Source: Acidobacteriota bacterium | GTDB lineage: Bacteria > Acidobacteriota > Terriglobia > Acidiferrales > UBA7541 | NCBI GenBank assembly: GCA_021788095.1 | Contig: JAJYLB010000001.1 | Span: 1 to 64,000, forward strand | DNA length: 64,000 nt | Reading direction: 5' to 3' | In this document: piece after piece, positions 47,126-56,658 of the stretch | Layout of the letters: the number at the start of each line of letters is the position of its first letter | Position numbering within the stretch: position 1 is the stretch's first letter | Made by a program: the position numbers and the translations under genes | The notes under the pieces: model-generated | The model's input: only the letters and a program-made list of their open reading frames with translations | The model's database searches: none | Told to the model about the DNA's origin: nothing

Positions 47126-47764
47126 TTACTTGAACTTGTACTGCCCCTCCCGGAAGAGGCGGTTGCAGAGATTGCAGAGGTAGAGGTACTGCGACGTTCT
47201 TGAATGATAGCCCTTGAAGGAAGGGAAGTCTTTCGCTTCAATCCGCCGCTTCATTTCAAGCGCCACTCCGTGGGTTGAAGCCTTGTGCAGGTTTTGGGAA
47301 TAGCCATCGTCGAAGCTGAATACCGATCCGCACAAGATGCATTCGCCGAGGTCAAGCCTGATCAGCAGCCGCAGCATCTTCTCTTTGTCGGGCTGGAACG
47401 TGCGAGAGCCGAGAACCTCAGCGCAGCCAGCCCTCTTCTTAATCTGGATGAGTCCCGCTCCTAGATTCGATGCCAACCCGATTTGCGTAACGGTGAAGCG
47501 CTCGTGACAGACGAGGTACACCTTGTGGGCGAACAGGGAGTAGCCGAGCGCTTGGCCGACCTTCTTACCGAAGTGGTAAGTCTTCGGCTTCACCTCCACG
47601 CCGACGACGATGTAGCGGTTGCTGAATCTCTCGCGGTACGACCTCACGCCAACCACATCAACTTGGCCCACGTCCTCGCTGCCCTTTCTGCATCCAATCC
47701 ACTGGCAGCCGAAGTGATGTTTCAAGAATGTTTCGATGCGTGGATAGAGCAATGATTCTTTCAT
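47126..47764 (-). CDS. PD-(D/E)xK nuclease-like protein with a C-terminal zinc-binding region
   Basis: This 212-residue protein has a restriction-endonuclease-like core: Asp36 in GQVDVVGV, Glu57 and Lys59 in VGVEVKP, and Gln71 in KKVGQALGYSLFAHKVYLV, the usual D-ExK-Q order. The tail has two CxxC pairs, Cys142/Cys145 and Cys197/Cys200, suggesting a zinc site for DNA binding. The ATG at 47764 is preceded by GAGAGG; the longer upstream frame runs through repeats. It is upstream of the methylase, same strand, 570 bases away, and may be a separate unit of the same island. Confidence 0.75.
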   Translation of the reverse strand: MKESLLYPRIETFLKHHFGCQWIGCRKGSEDVGQVDVVGVRSYRERFSNRYIVVGVEVKPKTYHFGKKVGQALGYSLFAHKVYLVCHERFTVTQIGLASNLGAGLIQIKKRAGCAEVLGSRTFQPDKEKMLRLLIRLDLGECILCGSVFSFDDGYSQNLHKASTHGVALEMKRRIEAKDFPSFKGYHSRTSQYLYLCNLCNRLFREGQYKFK

Positions 47765-48538
47765 AGTGGCCTCTCGCTCTTCTTGAAGCCAGGGTTTCCT
47801 TTTCACCATCCTCGGGCACGAAATTAGACGCTCCCCTGGTTCGGTTGCCGCGAGGTTCCGCACCAAAGGGGGGCGGGCCACTCCGTTGCCGACCCCGCCG
47901 CCTGACCACAAAGCCAGCGCTTCTGGCGGAGGCGCGGCGGCAGGGCGGAGGGAGGGGACATCGAAGATTTGAGATCTCGGACTGGATTCCCGCTTGCGCG
48001 GGAATGACGTGAAGGGGAGGCGGGAAGGGGAACGGGGCCGGAAGGCGACGGGCAATAGGCCACAGGCAATAGGCAACAGGCCACGGACAAAAGGGCACAG
48101 GCAATGGGGCACAGGCAACAGGTTACAGATAACAGGGAGCAGGCAGCAGGGGACGGGAGTAAAAGCTCAGAGTTCAGCGTTGGGAGTTAAGAGCCGAAAC
48201 GCAAAGGCGCAACACGGAGGGCGCGGAGGCTGCGCGGAGACCGGCGAAGCATTACAGCATGTAACATACAGAGCACAGAGAGAAGAAAAAGGGAAGAAAC
48301 GCAACTCGACCGCCTGCGACGGGTTAGGCGAACTCCCCGCTGAAAACAAAGCACTTCCCCACGCCATATCCCGTCGCCCTCCGACGGGTTTTCCCAGGCC
48401 CGGAATGGCGCGAATGGCCCCGTCGCTTTCACCTGCGGCTCGGCGTGAGGGTACGGGCGGAACAGAGACAACCGTTTCACGCAAAGACGCAAAGGCGCAA
48501 AGTCGGCCGGCGCTACCCTTCGACTCGCCTCGGCGGGC
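47765..48538. other. Repeat-rich intergenic region at the right border of the island
   Basis: No gene is seen. It includes AGGCAACAGGCCACAGGCAA-type tandem repeats around 48055-48130 and the right inverted-repeat arm. Confidence 0.6.
48249..48516 (-). repeat. Right arm of the large inverted repeat
   Basis: It is the reverse partner of 42402-42670, ending 22 bases before the stop of the alcohol dehydrogenase gene. The pair encloses about 6.1 kb with the methylase and both nucleases. Confidence 0.85.
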
Positions 48539-49567
48539 TCAGGGCCGTGGGACGGCAACCGGCGCAGGCTGTGCCACGCGGAGGACCGCCGCGCCTTCGA
48601 TGGCGTCGTTTTTCAGGGCGTTCAAGGCGCGATTGGCTTCGGCCAGGGGAAAGATCTGGACGCGCGTTTGGATGGGGATTTCCGCCGCGACGGCCAGGAA
48701 GTCCTCGCCATCCCGCCGCGTATTGTTGGCCACGCTGAGAATCCTTCGCTCGCCCCAGAGCAGGTCGTAGGAGAAACTTGGGATCGGGCTCATGTGAATG
48801 CCGCCAAGCACCAGCGTGCCGCCCTTGCACAGGGCGGCGAGCGCGGCCGGAACGATCTCGCCGGCGGGAGCGAAGACGATGGCAGCATCGAGCTTTTCGG
48901 GCGGCGCGTCGAACGTTCCCCCCGCCCACTCCGCGCCCAGCTCGCGCGCCAGGCGCTGGTGCCGTTCGTCGCGCGTCGAAGCGTATACCTTCACGTTCCA
49001 GTGCCGCGCCACCTGTATCGCGACGTGCGCCGCAGCGCCAAACCCGTAGAAGCCCAGGCGGCCGCCCGGCCCGATTCCGGAGAGCCGCAAGGAGCGAAAA
49101 CCGATGATCCCGGCGCAGAGCAGCGGCGCCGCTTGCTCGTCGGCGAAGGCTCGAGGAATCGGATAGACGAACTCCTCCGGCGCGACGATCAGCTCGGCGT
49201 AGCCGCCGTCCACCGTATAGCCGGTGAAGGAAGGGTTGTCGCAGAGATTTTCCGCGCCGATCTGGCAATAACGGCACGTGCCGTCGGCATGGTGCAGCCA
49301 CGCGATTCCCACGCGGTCACCCGGAAGAAAGCGCCGCGCGTCTTCTCCCAATCGCTCCACCACGCCAACCACCTGATGGCCGGGAATCACCGGCGACTTC
49401 TTCGGCGGCAGATCGCCTTCGACGACGTGCAGATCGGTGCGGCACACGCCGCAGCAGTGGACTCGCACCAATACCTCGCCCTTCGCCGGGCTCGGCGGCT
49501 CGATTTCGGCGCATTCGAGCGGATGGGTCTCAATGGGCGCGGCGGCCCGCAGCAGGCACGCTTTCAT
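48539..49567 (-). CDS. Zinc-dependent alcohol dehydrogenase
   Basis: This 342-residue medium-chain dehydrogenase interconverts alcohols and aldehydes. The catalytic zinc ligands are in [12 protein letters not shown] and [10 protein letters not shown], and the cofactor-binding region reads [20 protein letters not shown]. The structural zinc lobe keeps CRYC and the last Cys of GAENLC but seems to lack one of the four usual Cys. Cofactor and substrate are uncertain. Confidence 0.9.
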   Translation of the reverse strand: MKACLLRAAAPIETHPLECAEIEPPSPAKGEVLVRVHCCGVCRTDLHVVEGDLPPKKSPVIPGHQVVGVVERLGEDARRFLPGDRVGIAWLHHADGTCRYCQIGAENLCDNPSFTGYTVDGGYAELIVAPEEFVYPIPRAFADEQAAPLLCAGIIGFRSLRLSGIGPGGRLGFYGFGAAAHVAIQVARHWNVKVYASTRDERHQRLARELGAEWAGGTFDAPPEKLDAAIVFAPAGEIVPAALAALCKGGTLVLGGIHMSPIPSFSYDLLWGERRILSVANNTRRDGEDFLAVAAEIPIQTRVQIFPLAEANRALNALKNDAIEGAAVLRVAQPAPVAVPRP

Positions 49568-49615
49568 GCGCTTCCTCCTGGAAGCTATTTCAAAACTTCC
49601 CGCCGGGTCCCTTCA

Positions 49616-49732
49616 GGGGCTATTGACTACTGCAAGAGAAATGTCCCACGAGGCAGGCGGGGAAAGCAGATTCCTCGCTGCGCTCGGAATGACCAAGTAG
49701 GACATTTCTTCTGCAAGGATCAATAAAGCCCC
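49616..49732 (-). repeat. 111-base element with inverted ends, copy B
   Basis: It matches 42955-43065 in reverse with very few differences, and has two extra bases near one end. It lies between the alcohol dehydrogenase and pgm genes. Confidence 0.85.
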
Positions 49733-49800
49733 GTTTTTGGGCCGCTTTTACGGCACGGCTAAAGCCGTGCCCTCCAAGGACTGAGGTTTTGAAATAGCTT

Positions 49801-51462
49801 CTATTCTCCCGCTTCGCGCGACCGCCGGCTCGTGGCGCGCTCGACGATTTCTCCGGCTTCGCGAAGAAGGGATTCGAGATGCGCTTCCCCCAGAAAACTC
49901 TCCGCGTAGATTTTGCAGATAGGTTCGGTTCCCGACGGCCGGACGGCGAACCAGCCGCTCTTGGCCACCACCTTCAGCCCGCCGATGCTCGCGCCGTTCC
50001 CCGGCGCGCGGGTCAGAATCGCCAGGATAGGCTCGCCTGCCAGTTGGCTGGCCGCGACGGCGTCTTCCTTCACCTGGCCCAGCGCCTGATTCTGTTCGGG
50101 AGTCGCTTGGAGATCGAGCCGGCGGTAGCAGGGCATCCCAAAGCGGGTGGCGAGCTGCTCGAATCGCTTGCCCGGGTCCGCACCCGTTTTCGCCGTGATT
50201 TCCGCGGCGAGCAAATCCATCACGATGCCGTCCTTGTCGGTGGTCCAAACCCGCCCGTCCTTCTGGAGGAAGCTCGCTCCCGCGCTCTCCTCCCCGCCGA
50301 AGCACAGGCTGCCATCGTAGAGGCCGGGAGCAAACCATTTGAATCCGACGGGGACTTCGCACAGCCGGCGTTTCCGCGCTTCCACGACGCGATCGATCAT
50401 GCTGCTGCTCACCAGGGTTTTTCCGATGGCCGATTCGGCCCGCCACGCCGGGCGCCGCTCGAGCAGGTAGTCGACCGCCACCGCCAGGAAATGATTGGGA
50501 TTCATCAGCCCCGAAGACGGGGTGACGATTCCGTGCCGGTCCGCATCCGGGTCGTTGCCGAAGGCCACGTCGAAGCGGTCTTTGAGGCCAACGAGCCCCG
50601 CCATCGCGTAGGGACTCGAACAATCCATGCGGATCTTGCCGTCGTGATCCAAAGTCATGAAACCGAAAGCGGGGTCGAGCCGCGCATTCACCACTTCTAC
50701 GCGCAAGCCGTAGCGGGCGTTGATGGGCTCCCAATACCCGAGCGAGGCGCCTCCGAGGGGATCGGCGCCCAAGCGCAGCCGTGCGCCGCGTATCGCTTCC
50801 AGATCGATGGCCTCCGCGAGGTCGCGCACGTATGGCGCGACGAAATCGTATTCGCGCACCGTCGCCGCGGCGACGCCGCGCCACTCCGCCCGTTTCACGC
50901 CGCGGTTCCCCGCGGCCAGCAGCTCATTCGCCCGCCGCTCGATTCGGCTCGTCACTTGGGTATCGGCCGGCCCGCCATGGGGCGGGTTGTACTTGATTCC
51001 TCCGTCGGCTGGTGGATTGTGCGATGGGCTGATGACGATGCCATCGGCCCGGCCATCGGCTCCAGCGAGGTTGTGAGCCAAGATGGCGCGGGAGACGGCA
51101 GGAATGGGCGTGAAGCCGCCGTCCGGCTGGATGCGCGTTTCGGCGCCATTGGCGGCCAGGACTTCGAGCGCGGTACGTTCGGCGGGGGCGGAGAGGGCGT
51201 GGGTGTCCTTACCCAGGAAAAGCGGCCCGTCGATGCCCTCGCTGCGGCGGTAGTCGCAGATGGCTTGGGCGATGGCGAGGATGTGCGACTCGGTGAACGT
51301 GCCGTTGCTCGGCGTGCCTCGGTGCCCGCTGGTTCCAAAGCGGACCCGCTCCCGCGGGTCGGAGGGATCGGGCCGCCGCTCGTGGTATTCGCGCTCGAGC
51401 CGCGCGACGTCGACGAGCGCGTCGGCGGGGGCGGGCTTTCCGGCCAGGGGATGAATCGCCAC
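49801..51462 (-). CDS. pgm: Phosphoglucomutase (alpha-D-glucose specific)
   Basis: This 553-residue enzyme interconverts glucose 1-phosphate and glucose 6-phosphate. The phosphoserine loop is [11 protein letters not shown] near residue 146, the magnesium loop DPDADRHG near 303, and [11 protein letters not shown] marks the N-terminal domain. GTG at 51462 has GAGGAGGAG in front. It is divergent from the glgX gene and supplies the step between glycogen phosphorolysis and the sugar-phosphate pathways. Confidence 0.96.
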   Translation of the reverse strand: MAIHPLAGKPAPADALVDVARLEREYHERRPDPSDPRERVRFGTSGHRGTPSNGTFTESHILAIAQAICDYRRSEGIDGPLFLGKDTHALSAPAERTALEVLAANGAETRIQPDGGFTPIPAVSRAILAHNLAGADGRADGIVISPSHNPPADGGIKYNPPHGGPADTQVTSRIERRANELLAAGNRGVKRAEWRGVAAATVREYDFVAPYVRDLAEAIDLEAIRGARLRLGADPLGGASLGYWEPINARYGLRVEVVNARLDPAFGFMTLDHDGKIRMDCSSPYAMAGLVGLKDRFDVAFGNDPDADRHGIVTPSSGLMNPNHFLAVAVDYLLERRPAWRAESAIGKTLVSSSMIDRVVEARKRRLCEVPVGFKWFAPGLYDGSLCFGGEESAGASFLQKDGRVWTTDKDGIVMDLLAAEITAKTGADPGKRFEQLATRFGMPCYRRLDLQATPEQNQALGQVKEDAVAASQLAGEPILAILTRAPGNGASIGGLKVVAKSGWFAVRPSGTEPICKIYAESFLGEAHLESLLREAGEIVERATSRRSREAGE

Positions 51463-51552
51463 AACTCCTCCTCGTTCGCTCCTGGAGCGATTCTACCCCC
51501 TTCGCGGCAGCCCCACCGCGACCTTGCGCCACGCGCCCGTCGGCCTCGAAAT

Positions 51553-51579
51553 GCGCACAGCCATGAGTGGCTGTGCTAC
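51553..51579. repeat. GCACAGCCA...TGGCTGTGC palindrome
   Basis: GCACAGCCATGAGTGGCTGT then GCTAC; family member as at 1643-1669. Confidence 0.75.
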
Positions 51580-52005
51580 TAAACCGTCCAGACCCGCAGA
51601 GGGTCGAAAGCCCAGTCCCCAGGCGCATCCCGTCCCGAAGTTTCGGGATACGGGACGGGATTCGGGACGGCGGAAGGATGGGGCCCCGACCAAAAGAATC
51701 GGGGTAGGCACCCGAACGACAAGCGGGATTCCACGATCCCCTCGGTTTTCATGAACTTTTGGGGGCCGAAGGCCCTGGGGAACACTCTCGATGTGTGCAT
51801 TCCTCGCGTTCGCTTAAAGAAGCACAGGCCTGTGCTACGGGTATCGGTAGCAGAGCCTCCCGCGTCGTGTCCTCTGCGTCTCTCGGCCCGCCGCGGGCGG
51901 GTGGGGCTCCGCCGGCCGGCTCTTAACCCTCAACTGTCGAATCTGAATGGATAACGGGAGGCGCACGGACCGTGCCGCTTTCTGGCCCGGCGAGGTGACG
52001 GACGG

Positions 52006-52031
52006 CACAGCCAAGAGTGGCTGTGCTACAG
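52006..52031. repeat. GCACAGCCA...TGGCTGTGC palindrome
   Basis: GCACAGCCAAGAGTGGCTGT then GCTAC, the same core as the copy at 61739-61765. Confidence 0.75.
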
Positions 52032-52144
52032 GGCTGTTGGCGAAGCGCGGCCGCGATCCCGTGCCGCGCTGAAGGCCGCGGCGTTTAAACCTTAACGACT
52101 TGGTGCGTTGGACGGCTTCGGCGCGGGCTGCGAGGTGGTAACGG

Positions 52145-52170
52145 GGCACAGGCGAGAATGCCTGTGCTAC
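52145..52170. repeat. GCACAGGC...GCCTGTGC palindrome
   Basis: GCACAGGCGAGAATGCCTGT then GCTAC; sub-variant of the same family, as at 1694-1718. Confidence 0.75.
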
Positions 52171-52208
52171 TTTAGAGCGACGGGCGAAGCCGTCCGTGAG
52201 CCAAGCGC

Positions 52209-54362
52209 GTGCGCAAACGTAGCGCCAAAACACAAGCCGTCCCTCAGCCCGGGGAATCCGCGAAACGCGGCGAAATCCAGCCGGGGACGCCGCTGCTTTG
52301 GGGCCCGCGGCCGCACAATCAGGGAGTCAATTTTTCCGTATTCAGCCGCCACGCCACGCGCGTGCGACTGGAGTTCTACGACCGCGCCGAGGATGGCTTT
52401 CCCGCGCGCGTCATCGACCTCGATCCCGCCCGCCATCGCACCGGCGACGTCTGGCACGTGTGGGTGGAAGGGGTGCCCGAAGGCCAGCTCTACGCTTTCC
52501 GCGTCGAAGGGCCTTACTATCCCGCGTGCGGCCACCGGTTCAACCCCTCGAAGCTCCTGCTCGACCCGCTCGCTCGCGCGATCACCGGAATCGAGCACTG
52601 GGATTTCGAGAAGGCGCGCGGCTACGACCCCTCGGCCCCTTTGCCGGACGACGCTCGCTCGGCGGAAAACGACGCCGCGGCCATGCCGAAATGCGTCTAC
52701 ACGCACGAGCCCTTCGACTGGTCGAGCGATGGCCGGCCCGGCCATTCCGCCTCCGATACCGTCATCTACGAAACGCACGTGCGCGGCGCCACCATCCACC
52801 CCTCCGCCGGCGTGGCGCATCCCGGCACCTATCGCGGCCTCGTCGAGCTCATTCCCTATTTCCAGTCGCTGGGCGTGACGACGATCGAGCTGATGCCCGT
52901 TCAAGAATTCAGCGAGGAGGAGCTGGCGCGGGCGAACCCAGTGACCGGCGAACCGCTGCGCAACTATTGGGGCTACAACCCCGTCGCTTTCATCGCGCCG
53001 AAAGGGTCGTACGCGGCCGGCGGCGCCCGCGGGGAGCAGAAGAAGGAATTCCAAGAGATGGTCGCCGCGTTCCATCGCGCCGGTCTCGAGGTGATCCTCG
53101 ATATCGTTCTCAACCATACGGCGGAGGGCAACCAGCTCGGCCCCACGCTTTCCCTCCGCGGCTTGGACAATGCCATCTATTACATGCTCGACGAATCCCG
53201 GCGCAGCCGTTACCTCGATTTCACCGGCGTCGGCAATACCCTCAACGCCAACCACCCGGTCGTTCGCGAATTCTTGCGCACCGTTCTCCGGTACTGGGTG
53301 GTCGAAATGAAGGTGGATGGGTTCCGGTTCGATCTGGCTTCGGTGCTCGGCCGGGGCCGCGACGGCTGTTTGCTAGCCGACCCGCCGCTGCTGGAATCGA
53401 TTGCCGAAGACCCCTTCCTGCGCGACGCGAAGCTGATTGCCGAGGCCTGGGATGCCGGCGGCGCGTATCAAGTAGGGAATTTCTCCGAGCATCGGTGGGC
53501 CGAATGGAATGGGCGCTTTCGGGACGACGTTCGCCGCTTCTGGCTGGGGCGGCCGCCGGGCGCGGGCCCATTCGCCAGCCGGCTCGCCGGAAGTTCCGAT
53601 CTCTACCAGTCTTCGGGGAAGACCCCGGCCGCCAGCATCAATTTCATCACCGCCCACGACGGCTTCACCCTGAACGATCTGGTCAGCTACTCGCGCAAGC
53701 ATAACGAGGCGAACGGGGAAGACAACCAGGACGGCTTCGACTACAACGACAGCGACAATTGCGGCGTCGAAGGTCCGAGCGACGATCCCGGCGTCGAATC
53801 GCTTCGCCGCCGCCTGATCAAGAATCTTCTGCTCACCCTCTTCGTTTCCCGCGGCGTGCCGATGCTGCTGGGCGGAGACGAATTCCGCCGCACCCAGTTG
53901 GGCAATAACAACGCCTACTGCCAAGACAACGAAATCAGTTGGTACGACTGGCGGCTCCTCGAGCGGCACCGGGAAATCCATCGGTTCACCCGCGGCATGA
54001 TCGCGTTCCGCCGCGCCCATCCGGTTCTTCGTCGCGAGGCGTTTTATACCGACGCCGAGATCCGCTGGTTCCATCCGGGCGGCGGAACGCCGGACTGGCA
54101 GAATCCCGCCGAGCGCGCCTTGGGCTGCCTGGTTGTCGGAGGCGGCGAGGCCGACGTCGTTCTCCTCTTCAATTCCGGCTCCGAGTCGGCCTCGTTCGCG
54201 CTGCCCGCCGCCCCCGGCGGAGGAGCGTGGCATCTGGCCGCCGATACCTTTCGCGAGGCTCCGCACGATCTTTACGAGCCGGAGCGGGAGCCGCTCTTGG
54301 AAAATCCAAGCCTCTACAGACTCGGCCCGCGCGCGAGCGCGATCTTGCTCTCACGGCGCTAG
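52209..54362 (+). CDS. glgX: Glycogen debranching enzyme GlgX (isoamylase type)
   Basis: This 717-residue GH13 enzyme hydrolyses alpha-1,6 branches of glycogen limit dextrin. An N-terminal CBM48 domain (LLWGPRPHNQGVNFSVFSRH, about 30-50) precedes the barrel. The GH13 regions are DIVLNH near 297, GFRFDLA with the nucleophile Asp near 375, AEAWD with the acid Glu near 412 and TAHDG near 482. GTG at 52209 has no clear ribosome binding site; a later start is possible, as conserved sequence begins near residue 25. The phosphorylase gene follows by 14 bases. Confidence 0.95.
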   Translation: MRKRSAKTQAVPQPGESAKRGEIQPGTPLLWGPRPHNQGVNFSVFSRHATRVRLEFYDRAEDGFPARVIDLDPARHRTGDVWHVWVEGVPEGQLYAFRVEGPYYPACGHRFNPSKLLLDPLARAITGIEHWDFEKARGYDPSAPLPDDARSAENDAAAMPKCVYTHEPFDWSSDGRPGHSASDTVIYETHVRGATIHPSAGVAHPGTYRGLVELIPYFQSLGVTTIELMPVQEFSEEELARANPVTGEPLRNYWGYNPVAFIAPKGSYAAGGARGEQKKEFQEMVAAFHRAGLEVILDIVLNHTAEGNQLGPTLSLRGLDNAIYYMLDESRRSRYLDFTGVGNTLNANHPVVREFLRTVLRYWVVEMKVDGFRFDLASVLGRGRDGCLLADPPLLESIAEDPFLRDAKLIAEAWDAGGAYQVGNFSEHRWAEWNGRFRDDVRRFWLGRPPGAGPFASRLAGSSDLYQSSGKTPAASINFITAHDGFTLNDLVSYSRKHNEANGEDNQDGFDYNDSDNCGVEGPSDDPGVESLRRRLIKNLLLTLFVSRGVPMLLGGDEFRRTQLGNNNAYCQDNEISWYDWRLLERHREIHRFTRGMIAFRRAHPVLRREAFYTDAEIRWFHPGGGTPDWQNPAERALGCLVVGGGEADVVLLFNSGSESASFALPAAPGGGAWHLAADTFREAPHDLYEPEREPLLENPSLYRLGPRASAILLSRR

Positions 54363-54376
54363 GGTTGGTGAACCTC

Positions 54377-56536
54377 ATGGACTCGACCGTTTCACCCGTT
54401 CTCCACTTCCCCAGTCTCCCCGAGCGGATTCGCGGGCTCGATCGCATCGCCTACAACCTGTGGTGGACCTGGCACCGTCAGGCCCGCGACCTGTTCCGCG
54501 CGATGGACCTTCGCGCCTGGCGGGAAAGCCAGGGGAATCCCATCCGCATGCTCGCGACGCTGCCCGCCGAGGTGCTGGAGGGCGCTTCGCGCGATTCCGC
54601 GTTCCTCGATCTCTACGACTCCGTGTTCGATCATTTCGACGCCAACGTCGCTTCGCGCACCGGCTGGTTCTGTTCCCAGTGGCCCGCCGCGGCGGGCTCC
54701 CGCCTCGCCTATTTCTCCGCCGAGTACGCCTTCCACGCCTCGCTGCCCCTCTACGCCGGCGGGCTGGGAGTTCTGGCCGGGGACTACGTCAAGGAGCTGA
54801 GCGATCTGGCGGTTCCGGCCGTTGCGGTCGGGTTGATCTATTCGCGTGGTTACGTCACGCAAAAGCTCGGCGACGACGGCCGCCAGGAAACTGAGGAGCT
54901 AACGCTCGATCGCGCCTACGATCCCCTCTCGAGCGTCGCCGGTCCGAGCGGCGGCCCGCTCGTCGTCGAGGTGCCGCTCTTCGATCCGCCGGTGCACGTC
55001 GCGGTTTGGCGCGCCGACGCTGGCCGCGTCCCCGTCTATCTCCTCGATACCGACCTCGAAGCCAACCAGCCCGAAGACCGCGCCATCGCGCATCATCTCT
55101 ACGCCACGAGTCCCGAGCAGCGGCTACGCCAGGAAATCGTGTTGGGGATGGGCGGCATGCGCGTGCTGAAGGCGCTGGGCATCCACCCCGCCGCCGTGCA
55201 CATCAACGAAGGCCACCCCGCCCTGGCCTTGCTGGATTGGATCTGCCAGGGGACCGAGCAGGGACTCAGTTTCGACGAGGCGATGGCGCGCGTCCACGCC
55301 GGCTCGATCTTCACCACCCACACGCCGCTCCCCGCGGGAACCGACGTTTTCCCCTTCCCCCTGATCGAGAAGTACTTCGGTCCGCTTTACGCCCGGATGC
55401 AACGGGACTGCCGCCGGCTGCTGGAATTCGGCGCGAATCCCGAAGATCCCGCCGCCGGCTTCAATACCACGGTTTTCGCGCTGCGGCTGGCGGGACGATC
55501 GAACGCCGTCAGCCGCCGTCACGGCGAAGTGGCGCGCAAGATGTGGGCGGGACTCTGGCCCGAAAAGAAGGTGGAGGAAATTCCCATTGTCGCGATCACC
55601 AACGGTGTCCATTTGGACACTTGGATCGATCCCGTGGGGCTCCAGCCCCTGCTCGACCGCCGCCTCGGGCCCGGCTGGCGCGACGAGCAGGACCGGGCGG
55701 GAATCTGGAAACCGGTAGAGGAGATTCCCGACCAGGACATTTGGCGCATCCATCTCCATCTGAAGGCGGCCCTCTTCGACGAAATCAACGAGCGCGCCCG
55801 GCGACGCTGGCAGCGCGACCACGTCCGGGGCGAAAGCGTGGTGGCCTTCGGCGCTTTGCTCGATCCCCAGATCTTCACCATTGGGTTCGCGCGCCGCTTC
55901 GCCGCTTACAAGCGGCCCGATCTCGTCTTGACGAATCTCGACCGGCTCAAGCGGCTCCTGCTGGATTCCTGGCATCCGGTGCAGCTGATCTTCGCGGGCA
56001 AGGCGCATCCCTCCGACCTCGAAGGCCAGCGGGTGATCGAGAGAGTGTTTCGCCTGGCTCAGGAAAGCGAGATGGGCGGCCGTATCGCCTTCGTCGAGGA
56101 TTACGATCAGGAACTGGCCCTGCGAATCGTTCGCGGAGTGGACCTGTGGCTGAACAACCCGCTGCCGCCGCTCGAAGCCAGCGGCACGAGCGGGATGAAA
56201 GCCGCAATCAACGGAGTGCCGAATCTTTCCATTCTCGACGGCTGGTGGATCGAAGGGTACAACGGGAAGAACGGCTGGGCATTCGGCGCCGAGGCCCCCG
56301 AGGGCGACCGCACGGCGGCCGATGCGGAGGCGCTCTACGAACGGATCGAGAAGGAGATCGTTCCGCTCTTTTATCGTCGCTCCGACGACGCGATTCCCCA
56401 CGACTACGTCCGGGTGATGAAAGCCTCGATCGAGAGCGTGGCGCCGGCGTTCAGCACGCGGCGCATGGCGAAGCAATACGCGACGGAAATCTACGCTTCC
56501 GCGCTCGCCCCCGAGCGCGCCCAGGGAACGAGCTAG
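54377..56536 (+). CDS. glgP: Alpha-glucan (glycogen) phosphorylase
   Basis: This 719-residue GT35 enzyme removes glucose 1-phosphate from glycogen chains. An N-terminal DUF3417-type region (IRGLDRIAYNLWWTWHRQAR) is followed by the phosphorylase core. The pyridoxal phosphate segment EASGTSGMKAAINGVPNLSI has the cofactor Lys in GTSGMK, and IGFARRFAAYKRPDL is family-typical. The ATG at 54377 was chosen over upstream codons that overlap glgX in another frame. It acts with GlgX, just upstream. Confidence 0.95.
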   Translation: MDSTVSPVLHFPSLPERIRGLDRIAYNLWWTWHRQARDLFRAMDLRAWRESQGNPIRMLATLPAEVLEGASRDSAFLDLYDSVFDHFDANVASRTGWFCSQWPAAAGSRLAYFSAEYAFHASLPLYAGGLGVLAGDYVKELSDLAVPAVAVGLIYSRGYVTQKLGDDGRQETEELTLDRAYDPLSSVAGPSGGPLVVEVPLFDPPVHVAVWRADAGRVPVYLLDTDLEANQPEDRAIAHHLYATSPEQRLRQEIVLGMGGMRVLKALGIHPAAVHINEGHPALALLDWICQGTEQGLSFDEAMARVHAGSIFTTHTPLPAGTDVFPFPLIEKYFGPLYARMQRDCRRLLEFGANPEDPAAGFNTTVFALRLAGRSNAVSRRHGEVARKMWAGLWPEKKVEEIPIVAITNGVHLDTWIDPVGLQPLLDRRLGPGWRDEQDRAGIWKPVEEIPDQDIWRIHLHLKAALFDEINERARRRWQRDHVRGESVVAFGALLDPQIFTIGFARRFAAYKRPDLVLTNLDRLKRLLLDSWHPVQLIFAGKAHPSDLEGQRVIERVFRLAQESEMGGRIAFVEDYDQELALRIVRGVDLWLNNPLPPLEASGTSGMKAAINGVPNLSILDGWWIEGYNGKNGWAFGAEAPEGDRTAADAEALYERIEKEIVPLFYRRSDDAIPHDYVRVMKASIESVAPAFSTRRMAKQYATEIYASALAPERAQGTS

Positions 56537-56658
56537 CGCGCGGCGAGTTCGCAGGGGCACGCTGTCGGCCGCGGCGGATGCTCCTACCGTCCTGCCGGTA
56601 GGAAAGAGACTTGCGCCGGGCTCCAGGGCCGCCGGGTTTGACAACAGGAGGTACGTCC

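Larger units (their letters stand above)
51463..52208. other. Divergent intergenic region with many palindromes
   Basis: No gene is seen in about 750 bases between pgm and glgX. It holds GCACAG-type palindromes at 51553-51579, 51821-51838, 52006-52031 and 52145-52170, a GTCCCGAAGTTTCGGGAT palindrome near 51630, and a GCCGCG-type palindrome near 52060-52095. Promoters for both genes should be here. Confidence 0.6.

Noticed and set aside
48055-48130. Possible CRISPR array in the AGGCAACAGGCCACAGG region
   Set aside because: Degenerate short tandem units without spacers; similar runs occur near 42370 and 42710.
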